Below are positions 55,916 to 63,883 of a DNA stretch of 64,000 nt, piece by piece. The DNA lies in the NCBI GenBank assembly GCA_034431315.1, contig DAOUDK010000023.1, positions 55,016-119,015 on the forward strand, read 5' to 3'. Below the pieces are notes generated by a model, which was given only the letters and a program-made list of their open reading frames with translations, had not been told where the DNA came from and ran no database searches. The translations under genes and the position numbers were made by a program. The stretch is from JAUWOY01 sp034431315 (GTDB lineage: Bacteria > Chloroflexota > Anaerolineae > VGOG01). Numbering within the stretch: position 1 is the first letter of the stretch; every line of letters starts with the position of its first letter.

Positions 55916-56893
55916 ATGGCATTACGATTGCCCGATAAATGGCTTTGGGACTTTTGGCTGGTCCAAGATGGCCCTGACCATCACCTTTTCTATCTGCAAG
56001 CGCCCCGTTCTTTGGGCAAGCAGGAACTGCGCCATTGGAACGTCTCTATCGGCCACGCCGTCTCCCAAGACCTGCGCACCTGGCAGGTGCTACCCGATGC
56101 GCTACATCCCAGCCCGGCCAGCACAAATGTCTGGGATAACTACACCACCTGGACTGGCAGCATCATTCACCATGCCGGGCTGTGGTATCTCTTCTACACC
56201 GGTGGCAACCGGGCCGAGAGGGGCCTCATCCAGCGCATCGGTCTGGCCACCTCCACCGATCTCATCCACTGGCGTAAGCACGCGGCGAATCCCCTCATCA
56301 GCACTGACCCTCGCTGGTATGAACAACTCGACCTGAGCCTGTGGCACGATCAGGCCTGGCGGGATCCCTGGGTTTTTCAACATCCGGAAAACGGCGACTT
56401 TCGCGCTCTAGTCACCGCTCGGGTCAACCATGGTCCGACGGATGGCCGCGGTGTGATCGCCCACGCCCGCTCTGAGGATCTGATTCATTGGGAAGTGCTT
56501 CCTCCCGTGACGGAACCAGGCGATTTCGGCCACCTGGAAGTGCCGCAACTCGTAGAAATCAACGGCCGCTATTATCTGCTTTTCTGCACAGTCGCCAGCG
56601 CCCATTCAGGCCACTGGCGTCAGCGCGCCGGCCTGGAACCGGTCACCGGTACCCACTATCTAGTCGCCGACAGCCCACTGGGGCCGTTTCGCTTTTCCAC
56701 CGATGAGTTCCTGGTCGGCGACCGGATCGGCTCGCTATACGCGGGCAAGTTGGTGCTTGGTCCTGAGGGCGAGTGGGTTTTCCTGGCGTCGCGCATGTTC
56801 GCTCCCGACGGCGCGTTTGTCGGTGAGCTGAGCGACCCACTGCCGGTGACGGTGGATGGCGAAGGGAATCTGTCGGTGGATTGGCGCTCGTAA
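55916..56893 (+). CDS. GH32-like beta-fructosidase (five-bladed propeller)
   Basis: This 325-residue cytoplasmic protein (no signal peptide) has a clan GH-J/F propeller pattern: KWLWDFWLVQDGP near the N-terminus with the presumed nucleophile Asp12, the R-D-P motif at 149-151 (AWRDPWVF), and EVPQL with the acid/base Glu208. These are the three catalytic elements of GH32/GH68 enzymes. Hydrolysis of sucrose-like or phosphorylated fructosides is likely. The ATG has no close ribosome site; AGGAGGGG lies 30 bases upstream, in the end of the permease gene. Confidence 0.8.
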   Translation: MALRLPDKWLWDFWLVQDGPDHHLFYLQAPRSLGKQELRHWNVSIGHAVSQDLRTWQVLPDALHPSPASTNVWDNYTTWTGSIIHHAGLWYLFYTGGNRAERGLIQRIGLATSTDLIHWRKHAANPLISTDPRWYEQLDLSLWHDQAWRDPWVFQHPENGDFRALVTARVNHGPTDGRGVIAHARSEDLIHWEVLPPVTEPGDFGHLEVPQLVEINGRYYLLFCTVASAHSGHWRQRAGLEPVTGTHYLVADSPLGPFRFSTDEFLVGDRIGSLYAGKLVLGPEGEWVFLASRMFAPDGAFVGELSDPLPVTVDGEGNLSVDWRS

Positions 56894-56914
56894 GGATACC
56901 CACAAAATTGAGAT

Positions 56915-57003
56915 GGGGGTGGCCAAAATCTGTGGAAAGTAATGGCGACTTCAGGCGCTTGGAACGACTAAAGTCGTCACTACTGCAGGTTTTGGCCACA
57001 CCC
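56915..57003 (+). repeat. Repeat element with inverted ends, before the second GT4 gene
   Basis: GGGTGGCCAAAATCTG and, on the other strand, GGGTGTGGCCAAAACCTG bound an 89-base unit that contains a GCGACTT..ACGACTAAAGTCGTCACTAC palindrome like that at 40888. It fills most of the gap between the GH32-like and GT4 genes. Confidence 0.6.
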
Positions 57004-57018
57004 AATCGAGATTGTCTC

Positions 57019-58458
57019 ATGTCTGACGCACCAGTCGTTTTCCAGGAAAAGCACAAAGCGTTTCTTGTTTCCCCCAGGAAACATATATTGATGATCACCA
57101 ACCACGGCATCCACCAGTGGAAGATCATTCCCGGCCTTCCAGACACCGGTGGGCAGAATGTGTTTGTGAACCAATACACCGCCGCATTGGCGAAGCTTGG
57201 CTTCAAGGTCACGATTGTGAATCGCGGAGGGTATCCTCATCCAGTCACCGGCGAGTGGCGCAAAGGAGTTCATTACAAGGACGAGCACCAGCGCATTCTG
57301 TATATGGAGGATGGGTGGCCCAAATTCGTCCGCAAAGAGGATATGGACGAACGGATACCCAGTCTGGTCGAATCACTGAAGAGTTTCCTCAACGCCGAAG
57401 GGGCCAGGGTTGATTTGATCATGTCCCACTACTGGGACGGGGCCAAGATCGGGATTTTATACAACAGGGATCGTCAAGAACGAGTGAAGCATGTTTGGCT
57501 CCCTCACTCTCTGGGCGCCATCAAGAAGCGCAACGTGCCGCCAGATCGCTGGATCGGCCTGCGAGTAGATGAACGTATAGCCACCGAAAGAAGCCTGATC
57601 CCGGATTTAGACGCCATCGCGGCCACGTCCTCCGTAGTTGAGCGAGCGTTGAGGGAAGACTATGGATACACCCAAGCCCCCTTGCTCTTACCTCCGTGTG
57701 TAGACACAGATCGCTATCACCCCCGAGAAGTATCGAATGAAGACAACGTCTGGGATTTTCTGAGCCAACGGTCTGGCGAAGGAAGCGAAGCGGCATTGCC
57801 GCCGGCGGAAGTGCGTGAATGTAAGATCGTCACGGAAATCAGCCGCACAGACACCACGAAACGCAAAGACGTGTTGATCAAAGCCTTTGCCGAAGGTGCT
57901 GCACCCGCCCATCAGCGAACTCCAAACAGCTTTCTCGTGGTCTCCATTGACGAGAACCAAGAAGATCTGGCCGGGAAGCTCAAGCATTTGATCCGCGGCC
58001 TCAATTTGCAGAACCACATCGCAGTGGTAGGCTCCGTCTGGGATCTATTGCCGACCCTCTACGCGGTTACAGATGTCTACTGTACGCCGTCTGTCATGGA
58101 GGGTTTCGGCATGTCGGCGCAGGAGGCGGCTGCCACAGGCGTTCCGGTGGTGGCAAGCCATCTTGTTCCGTTCGTGACCGAATACTTGCTGGGAACCGAT
58201 GCCAAAGAAGTCCATTTCAAAGAGGGCAGCCCGCCTTTGAAACTGGGGCGCGGCGCCATTGTTGTCCAGGCAGACGATGTGGACGGGTTCGCCTACGCCT
58301 TGGAAATGCTTCTTTCCGATGATGAACTGCGAAAAGCGATGGGGCAAAATGCCTATCACGCTACCGTCCCCTACTTCACCTGGGAGAATCGGGTGAGCGA
58401 CTTTCTCGATGCCATCGGCCTAGACCCCGGAGTTCGCGACCATGAGCCGGCGACTTAA
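57019..58458 (+). CDS. GT4 glycosyltransferase, sucrose-synthase/trehalose-phosphorylase-like
   Basis: This 479-residue enzyme has MITNHGIHQWKIIPGLPDTGGQNVFVNQ (donor loop G-G-Q), HYWDGAKIG, HVWLPHSLGAIKKR, TEISRTDTTKRKDVL (phosphate loop) and SVMEGFGMSAQEAAATGVP (E-x7-E). It differs from the enzyme at 49.6 kb, so it is not a simple duplicate. The ribosome site is weak (GAG). It overlaps the GalT-like gene by 17 bases. Confidence 0.85.
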   Translation: MSDAPVVFQEKHKAFLVSPRKHILMITNHGIHQWKIIPGLPDTGGQNVFVNQYTAALAKLGFKVTIVNRGGYPHPVTGEWRKGVHYKDEHQRILYMEDGWPKFVRKEDMDERIPSLVESLKSFLNAEGARVDLIMSHYWDGAKIGILYNRDRQERVKHVWLPHSLGAIKKRNVPPDRWIGLRVDERIATERSLIPDLDAIAATSSVVERALREDYGYTQAPLLLPPCVDTDRYHPREVSNEDNVWDFLSQRSGEGSEAALPPAEVRECKIVTEISRTDTTKRKDVLIKAFAEGAAPAHQRTPNSFLVVSIDENQEDLAGKLKHLIRGLNLQNHIAVVGSVWDLLPTLYAVTDVYCTPSVMEGFGMSAQEAAATGVPVVASHLVPFVTEYLLGTDAKEVHFKEGSPPLKLGRGAIVVQADDVDGFAYALEMLLSDDELRKAMGQNAYHATVPYFTWENRVSDFLDAIGLDPGVRDHEPAT

Positions 58459-59653
58459 CCGCGAGGCACTTGCAGCTATTCTCCAGGCTGAGGACATAGA
58501 AGCTCTCTCGTTTCCTGAGTTGGTGACGCTGTTTCGGGAGGAAGAGGGGATCTCCGAGTTCCTTCCAGATGGTGTGTATCAGATTGATCCCAGGAACGGA
58601 GACCGAATCATATACAATTCCTCTCGCGCCCGCCGGCCCCACGATTATCAACCGCCGCCAGCAAGCACTTCGGAGCAAGAATGTATCATCTGTAAAGGCA
58701 AAACAACAGGCATCATTGATGTCGCTGACCTCAGTGAAGGTTTTACCTTTATTAACAAGAACCTTTTCCCCATTCTGTACCCGTTGGAGATCAACCGTAA
58801 TCGCTCTAAGGGGATTGCGTGCAACCGCGGTTGCCTCCCGCCTCTGGCCTGGACCCTGGCGCCTGTTGAGACTAGAGGGCGAAAGTCCCACGGCTTGCAT
58901 TTTCTTCAATGGACATCGTCTCAACACGACAAGGATTGGCACAACATGCCCCTTTCGGATCGCGTCGTCGTCATGCAACGACTTGCGGCTCTGGAAAGGA
59001 AGATTCTCACAGACTCTAAGGAATTCTTGCCCCCGTCTGAGTCTTGGGAGGATCCGGACGGCTATCACGGTTTGGTTCTGATCATCAAAAACCACGGTCG
59101 CCTCGTTGGCGGTTCTCTCGCTCACGGTCACCAGCAAATCGCGCTCAGCAATGTCATGCCCAGGCAGATGCGTGACAACTGGCGCTTCGAAAGGGAGCGT
59201 GGGGAAACAGTCTCCACATATCTATTGCGCGAAAATCCCTCTGAACTTGTGATCAAGGACTATGGGCCAGCAACCCTCTTGGTACCGTATTTCATGCGGC
59301 GCCCGTTTGACATGATGCTCCTCGTGAAAGAAACAGGTAAGAAGCATCTTCACGAGTTGACCGACGCTGAAATCGTGGCAGTCGCTGAAGGTTGGCGTGA
59401 TGCTATTCGGGCCATACACTTGATCATGCCGGAGATCGGCAGGGAACTGGCATACAACGTGATTGCCAACAATGGCCCTGGCGCTGGGATTTATTTTGAA
59501 TTCCTTCCCTGTTCCCAGGAGGTTGGAGGTTTTGAGAAGCTTGGCCTTTTTGCATGCCAGGGAAGTCCGAAAAGCGCAGCCGTTCGGATACGTGAACTTC
59601 TGAGGGAACAAGGTAGTGCGCGGGATCTTTGGCCCAGCGTCCCAGGCATTTGA
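58442..59653 (+). CDS. GalT-like HIT-superfamily nucleotidyltransferase
   Basis: This 403-residue protein is related to galactose-1-phosphate uridylyltransferase and Ap4A phosphorylase. CIIC supplies a possible zinc site, and the H-x-H-x-Q/H catalytic triad is AHGHQQI (His228, His230, Gln232). The C-terminal half has YNVIANNGPGAGIYFEFLP. A predicted reaction is interconversion of NDP-glucose and sugar-1-phosphate. Next to two sucrose-synthase-type enzymes it could process their NDP-sugar product. Confidence 0.83.
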   Translation: MSRRLNREALAAILQAEDIEALSFPELVTLFREEEGISEFLPDGVYQIDPRNGDRIIYNSSRARRPHDYQPPPASTSEQECIICKGKTTGIIDVADLSEGFTFINKNLFPILYPLEINRNRSKGIACNRGCLPPLAWTLAPVETRGRKSHGLHFLQWTSSQHDKDWHNMPLSDRVVVMQRLAALERKILTDSKEFLPPSESWEDPDGYHGLVLIIKNHGRLVGGSLAHGHQQIALSNVMPRQMRDNWRFERERGETVSTYLLRENPSELVIKDYGPATLLVPYFMRRPFDMMLLVKETGKKHLHELTDAEIVAVAEGWRDAIRAIHLIMPEIGRELAYNVIANNGPGAGIYFEFLPCSQEVGGFEKLGLFACQGSPKSAAVRIRELLREQGSARDLWPSVPGI

Positions 59654-59770
59654 CAAAAGCTCTGTTATGGGCTATCATTTTATACATTCGTGTCTTTCGT
59701 CTTCCGCTATTCCGTCGTGACATTGCCAACGCTGGACAGGGGAAGGAGGTGATGGTCTGCGACAAAAACG
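59650..59770 (+). promoter_or_regulatory. Promoter and leader B, similar to the leader at 52303
   Basis: TTGACA-17-TATCAT overlaps the GalT-like stop; the spacer has CTCTGTTATGGG. TCTTCCG and GTGACATTGCC (59717-59727) follow as in leader A, and then AAGGAGGTGATG, which could open a ~29-codon leader peptide. The 354-base stretch between the GalT-like and MsmK-like genes contains only this leader and a second promoter; I see no certain gene. Confidence 0.65.
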
Positions 59771-59893
59771 GGATTACAGAGCAGGCTGCCACGCTTTGGC
59801 AGCTAGGTATGAGGCGTTATCTACTAAAGCTACCCCCAATGCTATGAAGACATCACTGACCAGCATCCTTGGTTTGTCGAGTCCCGCGTCTCT

Positions 59894-59922
59894 TTGACAA
59901 AGAGGCAATTTGAGGATATAAT
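59894..59922 (+). promoter_or_regulatory. Consensus promoter directly before the MsmK-like gene
   Basis: TTGACA-17-TATAAT matches consensus at all twelve positions, 85 bases before the ATG. With leader B it gives the ATPase gene two promoters. Confidence 0.9.
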
Positions 59923-60007
59923 ACACCTGTGCTCACGGTGCCATCTTTTGAACTTACAGTGTGGAGCAGCCACAAGAAACATGATTTGAAAAGAAAGGAG
60001 CGATATT

Positions 60008-61108
60008 ATGGCTAGTGTAACTTACGAGCAGGTCACCAAGCATTTTGGCGATGTGGTGGCCGTCGACGACCTGGACATTGAGATCGCCGACAAGGAGTTC
60101 CTGGTGCTTTTGGGCCCCTCGGGATGCGGCAAGACCACTGCCCTCCGCCTCCTGGCCGGCCTGGAGGAGATCACCGAGGGCGACATTTACATCGGGGGCC
60201 AGTTAGTTAATGACGTCCCCCCCAAGGACCGCGACATCGCCATGGTCTTCCAGTCCTATGCCCTCTACCCCCACATGAGCGTCTACGACAACATGGCCTT
60301 CGGGCTGAAGCTGCGGAAGACGCCCAAGGACGAGATAGAAAGGAGGGTGAAGGAAGCAGCCAACATTCTCAAGATCGGGGAGCTTCTGGCTCGTAAGCCC
60401 AAGCAGCTTTCGGGAGGCCAGAGGCAGAGGGTTGCTGTGGGGAGGGCCATCGTCAGGGAGCCCAAGGTCTTCCTCATGGACGAGCCGCTGTCGAACCTGG
60501 ACGCCAAGCTGAGGGTGTCGGCCAGGGCCGAGATCTCCAAGCTTCACCAGCGGCTGGAGACGACCTTCATTTACGTGACCCACGACCAGGTGGAGGCCAT
60601 GACCATGGGGACGAGGGTGGTGGTATTGAAGGATGGCCTCCTGCAGCAGATGGACACTCCTCAGAACCTCTACAGCTACCCCTCCAACCTCTTCGTGGCC
60701 GGGTTCATCGGGAGTCCAGCCATGAATTTCTTCGAGGCCACCCTGGTGGGCGAGGATGGGGACCTTTACGTGGACGGTGGCACTTTTCGCCTGAAAGTTC
60801 CTGGGGATAAGCTGCAAGTACTTCTCCCCTACAAAGGCAAGAAGGTGATCTTCGGCATAAGGCCCGATGACCTCCATGATCCCCAGTTTACCCCTCCCAA
60901 CATCACGCCAGGCAAGATCAAGGCCCAGGTAGATGTGACGGAGCTGATGGGAAATGAAGTTTTTGTTCATTTCTTGATAGGGGAGAAGAGCTTCACGGGT
61001 CGGTTTGACCCTCGGACCGGCGTCAGGGTGAGGGACACGATTGAGGTTGTGGTGAACATAGACAACATGCACGCCTTCGATCTCCAGACGGAGAAGGCCA
61101 TCCGCTAG
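60008..61108 (+). CDS. MsmK/UgpC-type sugar ABC transporter ATPase
   Basis: This 366-residue protein has GPSGCGKTT, LSGGQRQRVAVGRA, FLMDEPLSNLDAKL, the H-loop YVTHDQVEAMTM and a C-terminal TOBE/OB regulatory domain (residues ~240-366). It is the multi-sugar ATPase that energises CUT1 importers and often serves several permeases in one cell. It probably drives the MalF/MalG-like pair in this cluster. Confidence 0.95.
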   Translation: MASVTYEQVTKHFGDVVAVDDLDIEIADKEFLVLLGPSGCGKTTALRLLAGLEEITEGDIYIGGQLVNDVPPKDRDIAMVFQSYALYPHMSVYDNMAFGLKLRKTPKDEIERRVKEAANILKIGELLARKPKQLSGGQRQRVAVGRAIVREPKVFLMDEPLSNLDAKLRVSARAEISKLHQRLETTFIYVTHDQVEAMTMGTRVVVLKDGLLQQMDTPQNLYSYPSNLFVAGFIGSPAMNFFEATLVGEDGDLYVDGGTFRLKVPGDKLQVLLPYKGKKVIFGIRPDDLHDPQFTPPNITPGKIKAQVDVTELMGNEVFVHFLIGEKSFTGRFDPRTGVRVRDTIEVVVNIDNMHAFDLQTEKAIR

Positions 61109-61226
61109 GCTTGGTAGATCCAGTTCTGCCAGGCCTGGAACGCCAGATACAGGCTTGCTACTGGACGCTTTTGCCCACAGGCAAACCGGTATCGGCTTCT
61201 GGTCATCTGTAGTCCTTGAAGCTGAG

Positions 61227-61269
61227 AAAGGCTGTTGGAGTGACGCAGACGGTCCCCAACAGCCTTTTT
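61227..61269 (+). terminator. Rho-independent terminator after the MsmK-like gene
   Basis: AAAGGCTGTTGG and CCAACAGCCTTT form a 12-bp stem; a run of T follows. Confidence 0.9.
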
Positions 61270-61288
61270 CGGTTCGGGGACAAAAACT

Positions 61289-61707
61289 ATGCCCAAGACC
61301 AGTCTCCCTTCCCCAACCATAACTTTGAGCAAAACCCACGCCCGGCGATTCTTGCTGGCACACCAGCGCCTATGGCCGCCACGGCGGCTGGAAGGCAAGG
61401 CCGGAATCGTGGATTTTATCCGCCACGTCGGCTGCATCCAGTTTGACCCCATCAACGTCGTAGGCCGCAACTGATTTACGGCGATCGTTTCGCGGCTCGC
61501 TTCGATCCGTCCTTCGACAAAAAGATACGCGAGCTGACCATCACCAACTGGTGGTGGGAAGAGGGCGTCCAACCTGATGGGACCATGCAGGCTGCAATAG
61601 CCGCTTGCTTCCGGGAGTTTATGCGCTACCTGGATGCCAGTCAAATACAGCTTGGGGAAGAGGTCACGAGAGAGAAAACGCTGTACTGGGTGCTGGGTCT
61701 GAATTAG
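61289..61707 (+). pseudogene. AlkZ/YcaQ-type winged-helix DNA glycosylase, internally deleted
   Basis: The N-terminal piece (TLSKTHARRFLLAHQRL ... GIVDFIRHVGCIQFDPINVVGR) and the C-terminal piece (LIYGDRFAARFDPSFDKKIR ... WWWEEGVQPDG) are the two ends of the ~380-residue DUF1006/AlkZ family. They meet near 61470 in different frames and lack the central ~250 residues, including the catalytic Q-x-D region. It once encoded a crosslink-repair glycosylase; a TAG closes the remnant. Confidence 0.8.
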
Positions 61708-61742
61708 TGAAACACTATCTCTGATTTGCAAGGAGTAACATA

Positions 61743-62453
61743 GTGACGCACGAAGTCGCCGAAAAGCCTCAGCATCTCTCTGACATTGTGCCCGATGACG
61801 TCTTCGTGGGAACCAGCCTGATCCTGCGCCAGGGTGGTCGGTTCCTGTATGGCATTCGCCCACCACGAGCAGAAGACTCCCGCCAGATAATCGAGCTAAC
61901 AGGCATCGGCGGTGGTGTAGAGGACGAAGACGAGTCCCTGACGGCCGGCGTACTGCGGGAGGCCCAGGAGGAGATAGGCTGTGGTGTCAGATTGCTTCCA
62001 TGCCCCGAGACCATCATCGTGCGTAGCCAGGGCGATGTCGAGCGGGCGACATTACGAGGCAAAGAGCGTCCGGCAGCCGTGGTCTTTCGCTACTACCGCA
62101 CGCCGCCACACCAGCCCTGGCACGAGAACAACCAGGGTGAGACCTGCCTGGTCATTTTCCTTGCTGAGCTCGATGGGCAACCCTGGCCCATGATGGAACT
62201 TCCAGCCCTCATCTGGCTGAAGCCAGTTCACATACTGGAGACAGCCCATCATGATGTTCCTCTAAGCAAGCTGCTAAGCTCTGGTGCGGAGTTAGTGGGA
62301 GGCAAATCGGGATTCCTGCCTGAGCACAGTTGGGCTCGCATGACCGATTCCCAGGAAGCCCTGGCTTTGGCTCTGAAGGACGATGGGCTATCTTTCTATT
62401 GGCAGCTTTTGAAGGAGGAGAACGTATGCGAGACAAAATCGAAGCAGCACTAA
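61743..62453 (+). CDS. Nudix hydrolase
   Basis: This 236-residue protein has a Nudix box in the stretch GGVEDEDESLTAGVLREAQEEIG (G-x5-E-x7-R-E-x2-E-E-x-G), with about 100 residues of C-terminal extension. The substrate could be a nucleotide sugar, ADP-ribose or damaged nucleotide. It starts at GTG with CAAGGAG upstream. It overlaps tldD by 28 bases, so the two are coupled. Confidence 0.9.
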   Translation: MTHEVAEKPQHLSDIVPDDVFVGTSLILRQGGRFLYGIRPPRAEDSRQIIELTGIGGGVEDEDESLTAGVLREAQEEIGCGVRLLPCPETIIVRSQGDVERATLRGKERPAAVVFRYYRTPPHQPWHENNQGETCLVIFLAELDGQPWPMMELPALIWLKPVHILETAHHDVPLSKLLSSGAELVGGKSGFLPEHSWARMTDSQEALALALKDDGLSFYWQLLKEENVCETKSKQH

Positions 62454-63793
62454 AGAGTAGCCAGGCCGACTACACCGAAATCCGAATAGAAGAACGAGAG
62501 GCCACGACCGTTGCCTATCGTGGCCAAGACCTGGAGACGGCCAGCGCGGTGATTGATGCGGGGGGCATCGTGCGTTGCCTGTGCAAGGATGGCGGCTGGG
62601 GCATCGCTACATTCAACGACCGTGGCGATCTGTTGACCAAGGTCGAGCAGGCATACCAATGCGCCAGGGTCGCTCAAAGCGAGGAGCCAATTGAACTGGC
62701 TCCCGTCCCCGTCTCTGAGGATCGAATCGTGGTGGCGCTGGCGCACGACTTTCGAGGCGTGACGATGGCCGACAAAAAGGCCCTGGTCGAGGGGTACAAC
62801 AACATCTTGCTAGGCTACAGCGACAAGATCGTGGACACGCAGTGTAGCTACAACGACACCTTCAGCCGCGTCTTTTTCGCTAACTCGGAAGGCACGTTTT
62901 TGGAAGAAGAACAGCCAATGGTCACGATACGCTTTGGCGCAATTGCGCGAGACGGTGACAACGTGCAGACCGCGATAGAAGCTCGCTCTGGACAGGATGG
63001 GTTCGACTTTGCGCTGGGACGCGAGGAGATGGCGCAGGCGGCGGCCCAACGCGCCGTAGACCTGTTGAGCGCGGAGACCGTGGTCGGTGGCCAATACCCT
63101 GTCGTGCTCAATCAGCGGTTGGCAGGGGTCTTTATCCACGAAGCTTTTGGGCATCTCTCCGAATCGGATTTTGTCTACGAGAACCCCAAGGCCCAAGAGA
63201 TGATGGTCCTGGGGCGACGTTTTGGGCAAGACATCCTCAACGTGTTTGACGATGGATCGCTTCCTGGGCTTCGTGGCACACACAAATACGACGACGAGGG
63301 CACGCCGATGGGACGGGCCGATTTGATCAAAGATGGCATTTTGGTCGGTCGCCTCCACTCTCGCGAGACGGCGGCCAAGATGGGAGAGAAACCCACCGGC
63401 AGCGCGCGGGCGACGGGCTATCGCTATCCACCCATCGTGCGCATGACCAACACGGCCATTGAGGGCGGCGAGACTCCTTTCGAGGACATGATCAAGGACA
63501 TCAAGCTGGGCGTTTATGCGTGCGATATGTACGGTGGGCAAACGGCGTTGGAGAACTTTTCTTTCAGTTCGGCTTACGCTTATATGATCCGCGACGGCGA
63601 GATCGCTGAGATGGTCAAAGACGTGATCCTGGCCGGCAATCTGTTCACCACGCTGATGAACATTGATGCCATCGGCAACGATTTCGAGTGGTTGCAGTCG
63701 GGCGGCACCTGTGGCAAAGGGCAGGGTGGCCTGCCCGTCACCTTTGGCGCGCCCCACATCCGCATCCAGAATGTCGTCATCGGCGGGAAATAG
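62426..63793 (+). CDS. tldD: TldD-type metalloprotease
   Basis: It works with TldE/PmbA to degrade peptides and to mature microcin and some RiPP precursors. The 455-residue protein has the H-E-x-x-x-H zinc motif at 238-243 (FIHEAFGHLSE) and the C-terminal GGTCGKGQGGLPVTFGAPH. Homologues are regularly paired with pmbA directly downstream; here that gene appears cut after four codons. GGAGGAG precedes the ATG. Confidence 0.95.
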   Translation: MRDKIEAALKSSQADYTEIRIEEREATTVAYRGQDLETASAVIDAGGIVRCLCKDGGWGIATFNDRGDLLTKVEQAYQCARVAQSEEPIELAPVPVSEDRIVVALAHDFRGVTMADKKALVEGYNNILLGYSDKIVDTQCSYNDTFSRVFFANSEGTFLEEEQPMVTIRFGAIARDGDNVQTAIEARSGQDGFDFALGREEMAQAAAQRAVDLLSAETVVGGQYPVVLNQRLAGVFIHEAFGHLSESDFVYENPKAQEMMVLGRRFGQDILNVFDDGSLPGLRGTHKYDDEGTPMGRADLIKDGILVGRLHSRETAAKMGEKPTGSARATGYRYPPIVRMTNTAIEGGETPFEDMIKDIKLGVYACDMYGGQTALENFSFSSAYAYMIRDGEIAEMVKDVILAGNLFTTLMNIDAIGNDFEWLQSGGTCGKGQGGLPVTFGAPHIRIQNVVIGGK

Positions 63794-63852
63794 GACGCAG
63801 ATTTTCGCAGATAAGATCAAAAAAACAGCGTTATCAGCGTTCATCTGCGTCA
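63794..63852 (+). repeat. Inverted repeat GACGCAGAT/ATCTGCGTC
   Basis: The two 9-base ends enclose a 41-base unit with TCGCAGAT and GCGTTATCAGCGTTC. It sits between tldD and the broken downstream gene and resembles the CGCAGAT-type interspersed repeats of many bacteria. Confidence 0.55.
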
Positions 63853-63872
63853 GACAAGGAGATAATTAGACA

Positions 63873-63883
63873 TGAATATTCTG
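63873..63883 (+). pseudogene. First codons of a gene expected to be pmbA/tldE, truncated
   Basis: AAGGAGATAATTAGAC precedes ATGAATATTCT (M-N-I-L), after which insertion-sequence-like bases begin. The identity is inferred only from the conserved tldD-pmbA order; four codons cannot prove it. Confidence 0.4.

Noticed and set aside
59629..59847. Open frame in the leader before the MsmK-like gene
   Set aside because: It crosses a promoter and its residues are not protein-like; only the short ATG at 59752 after AAGGAGG could be a leader peptide, which I could not support further.
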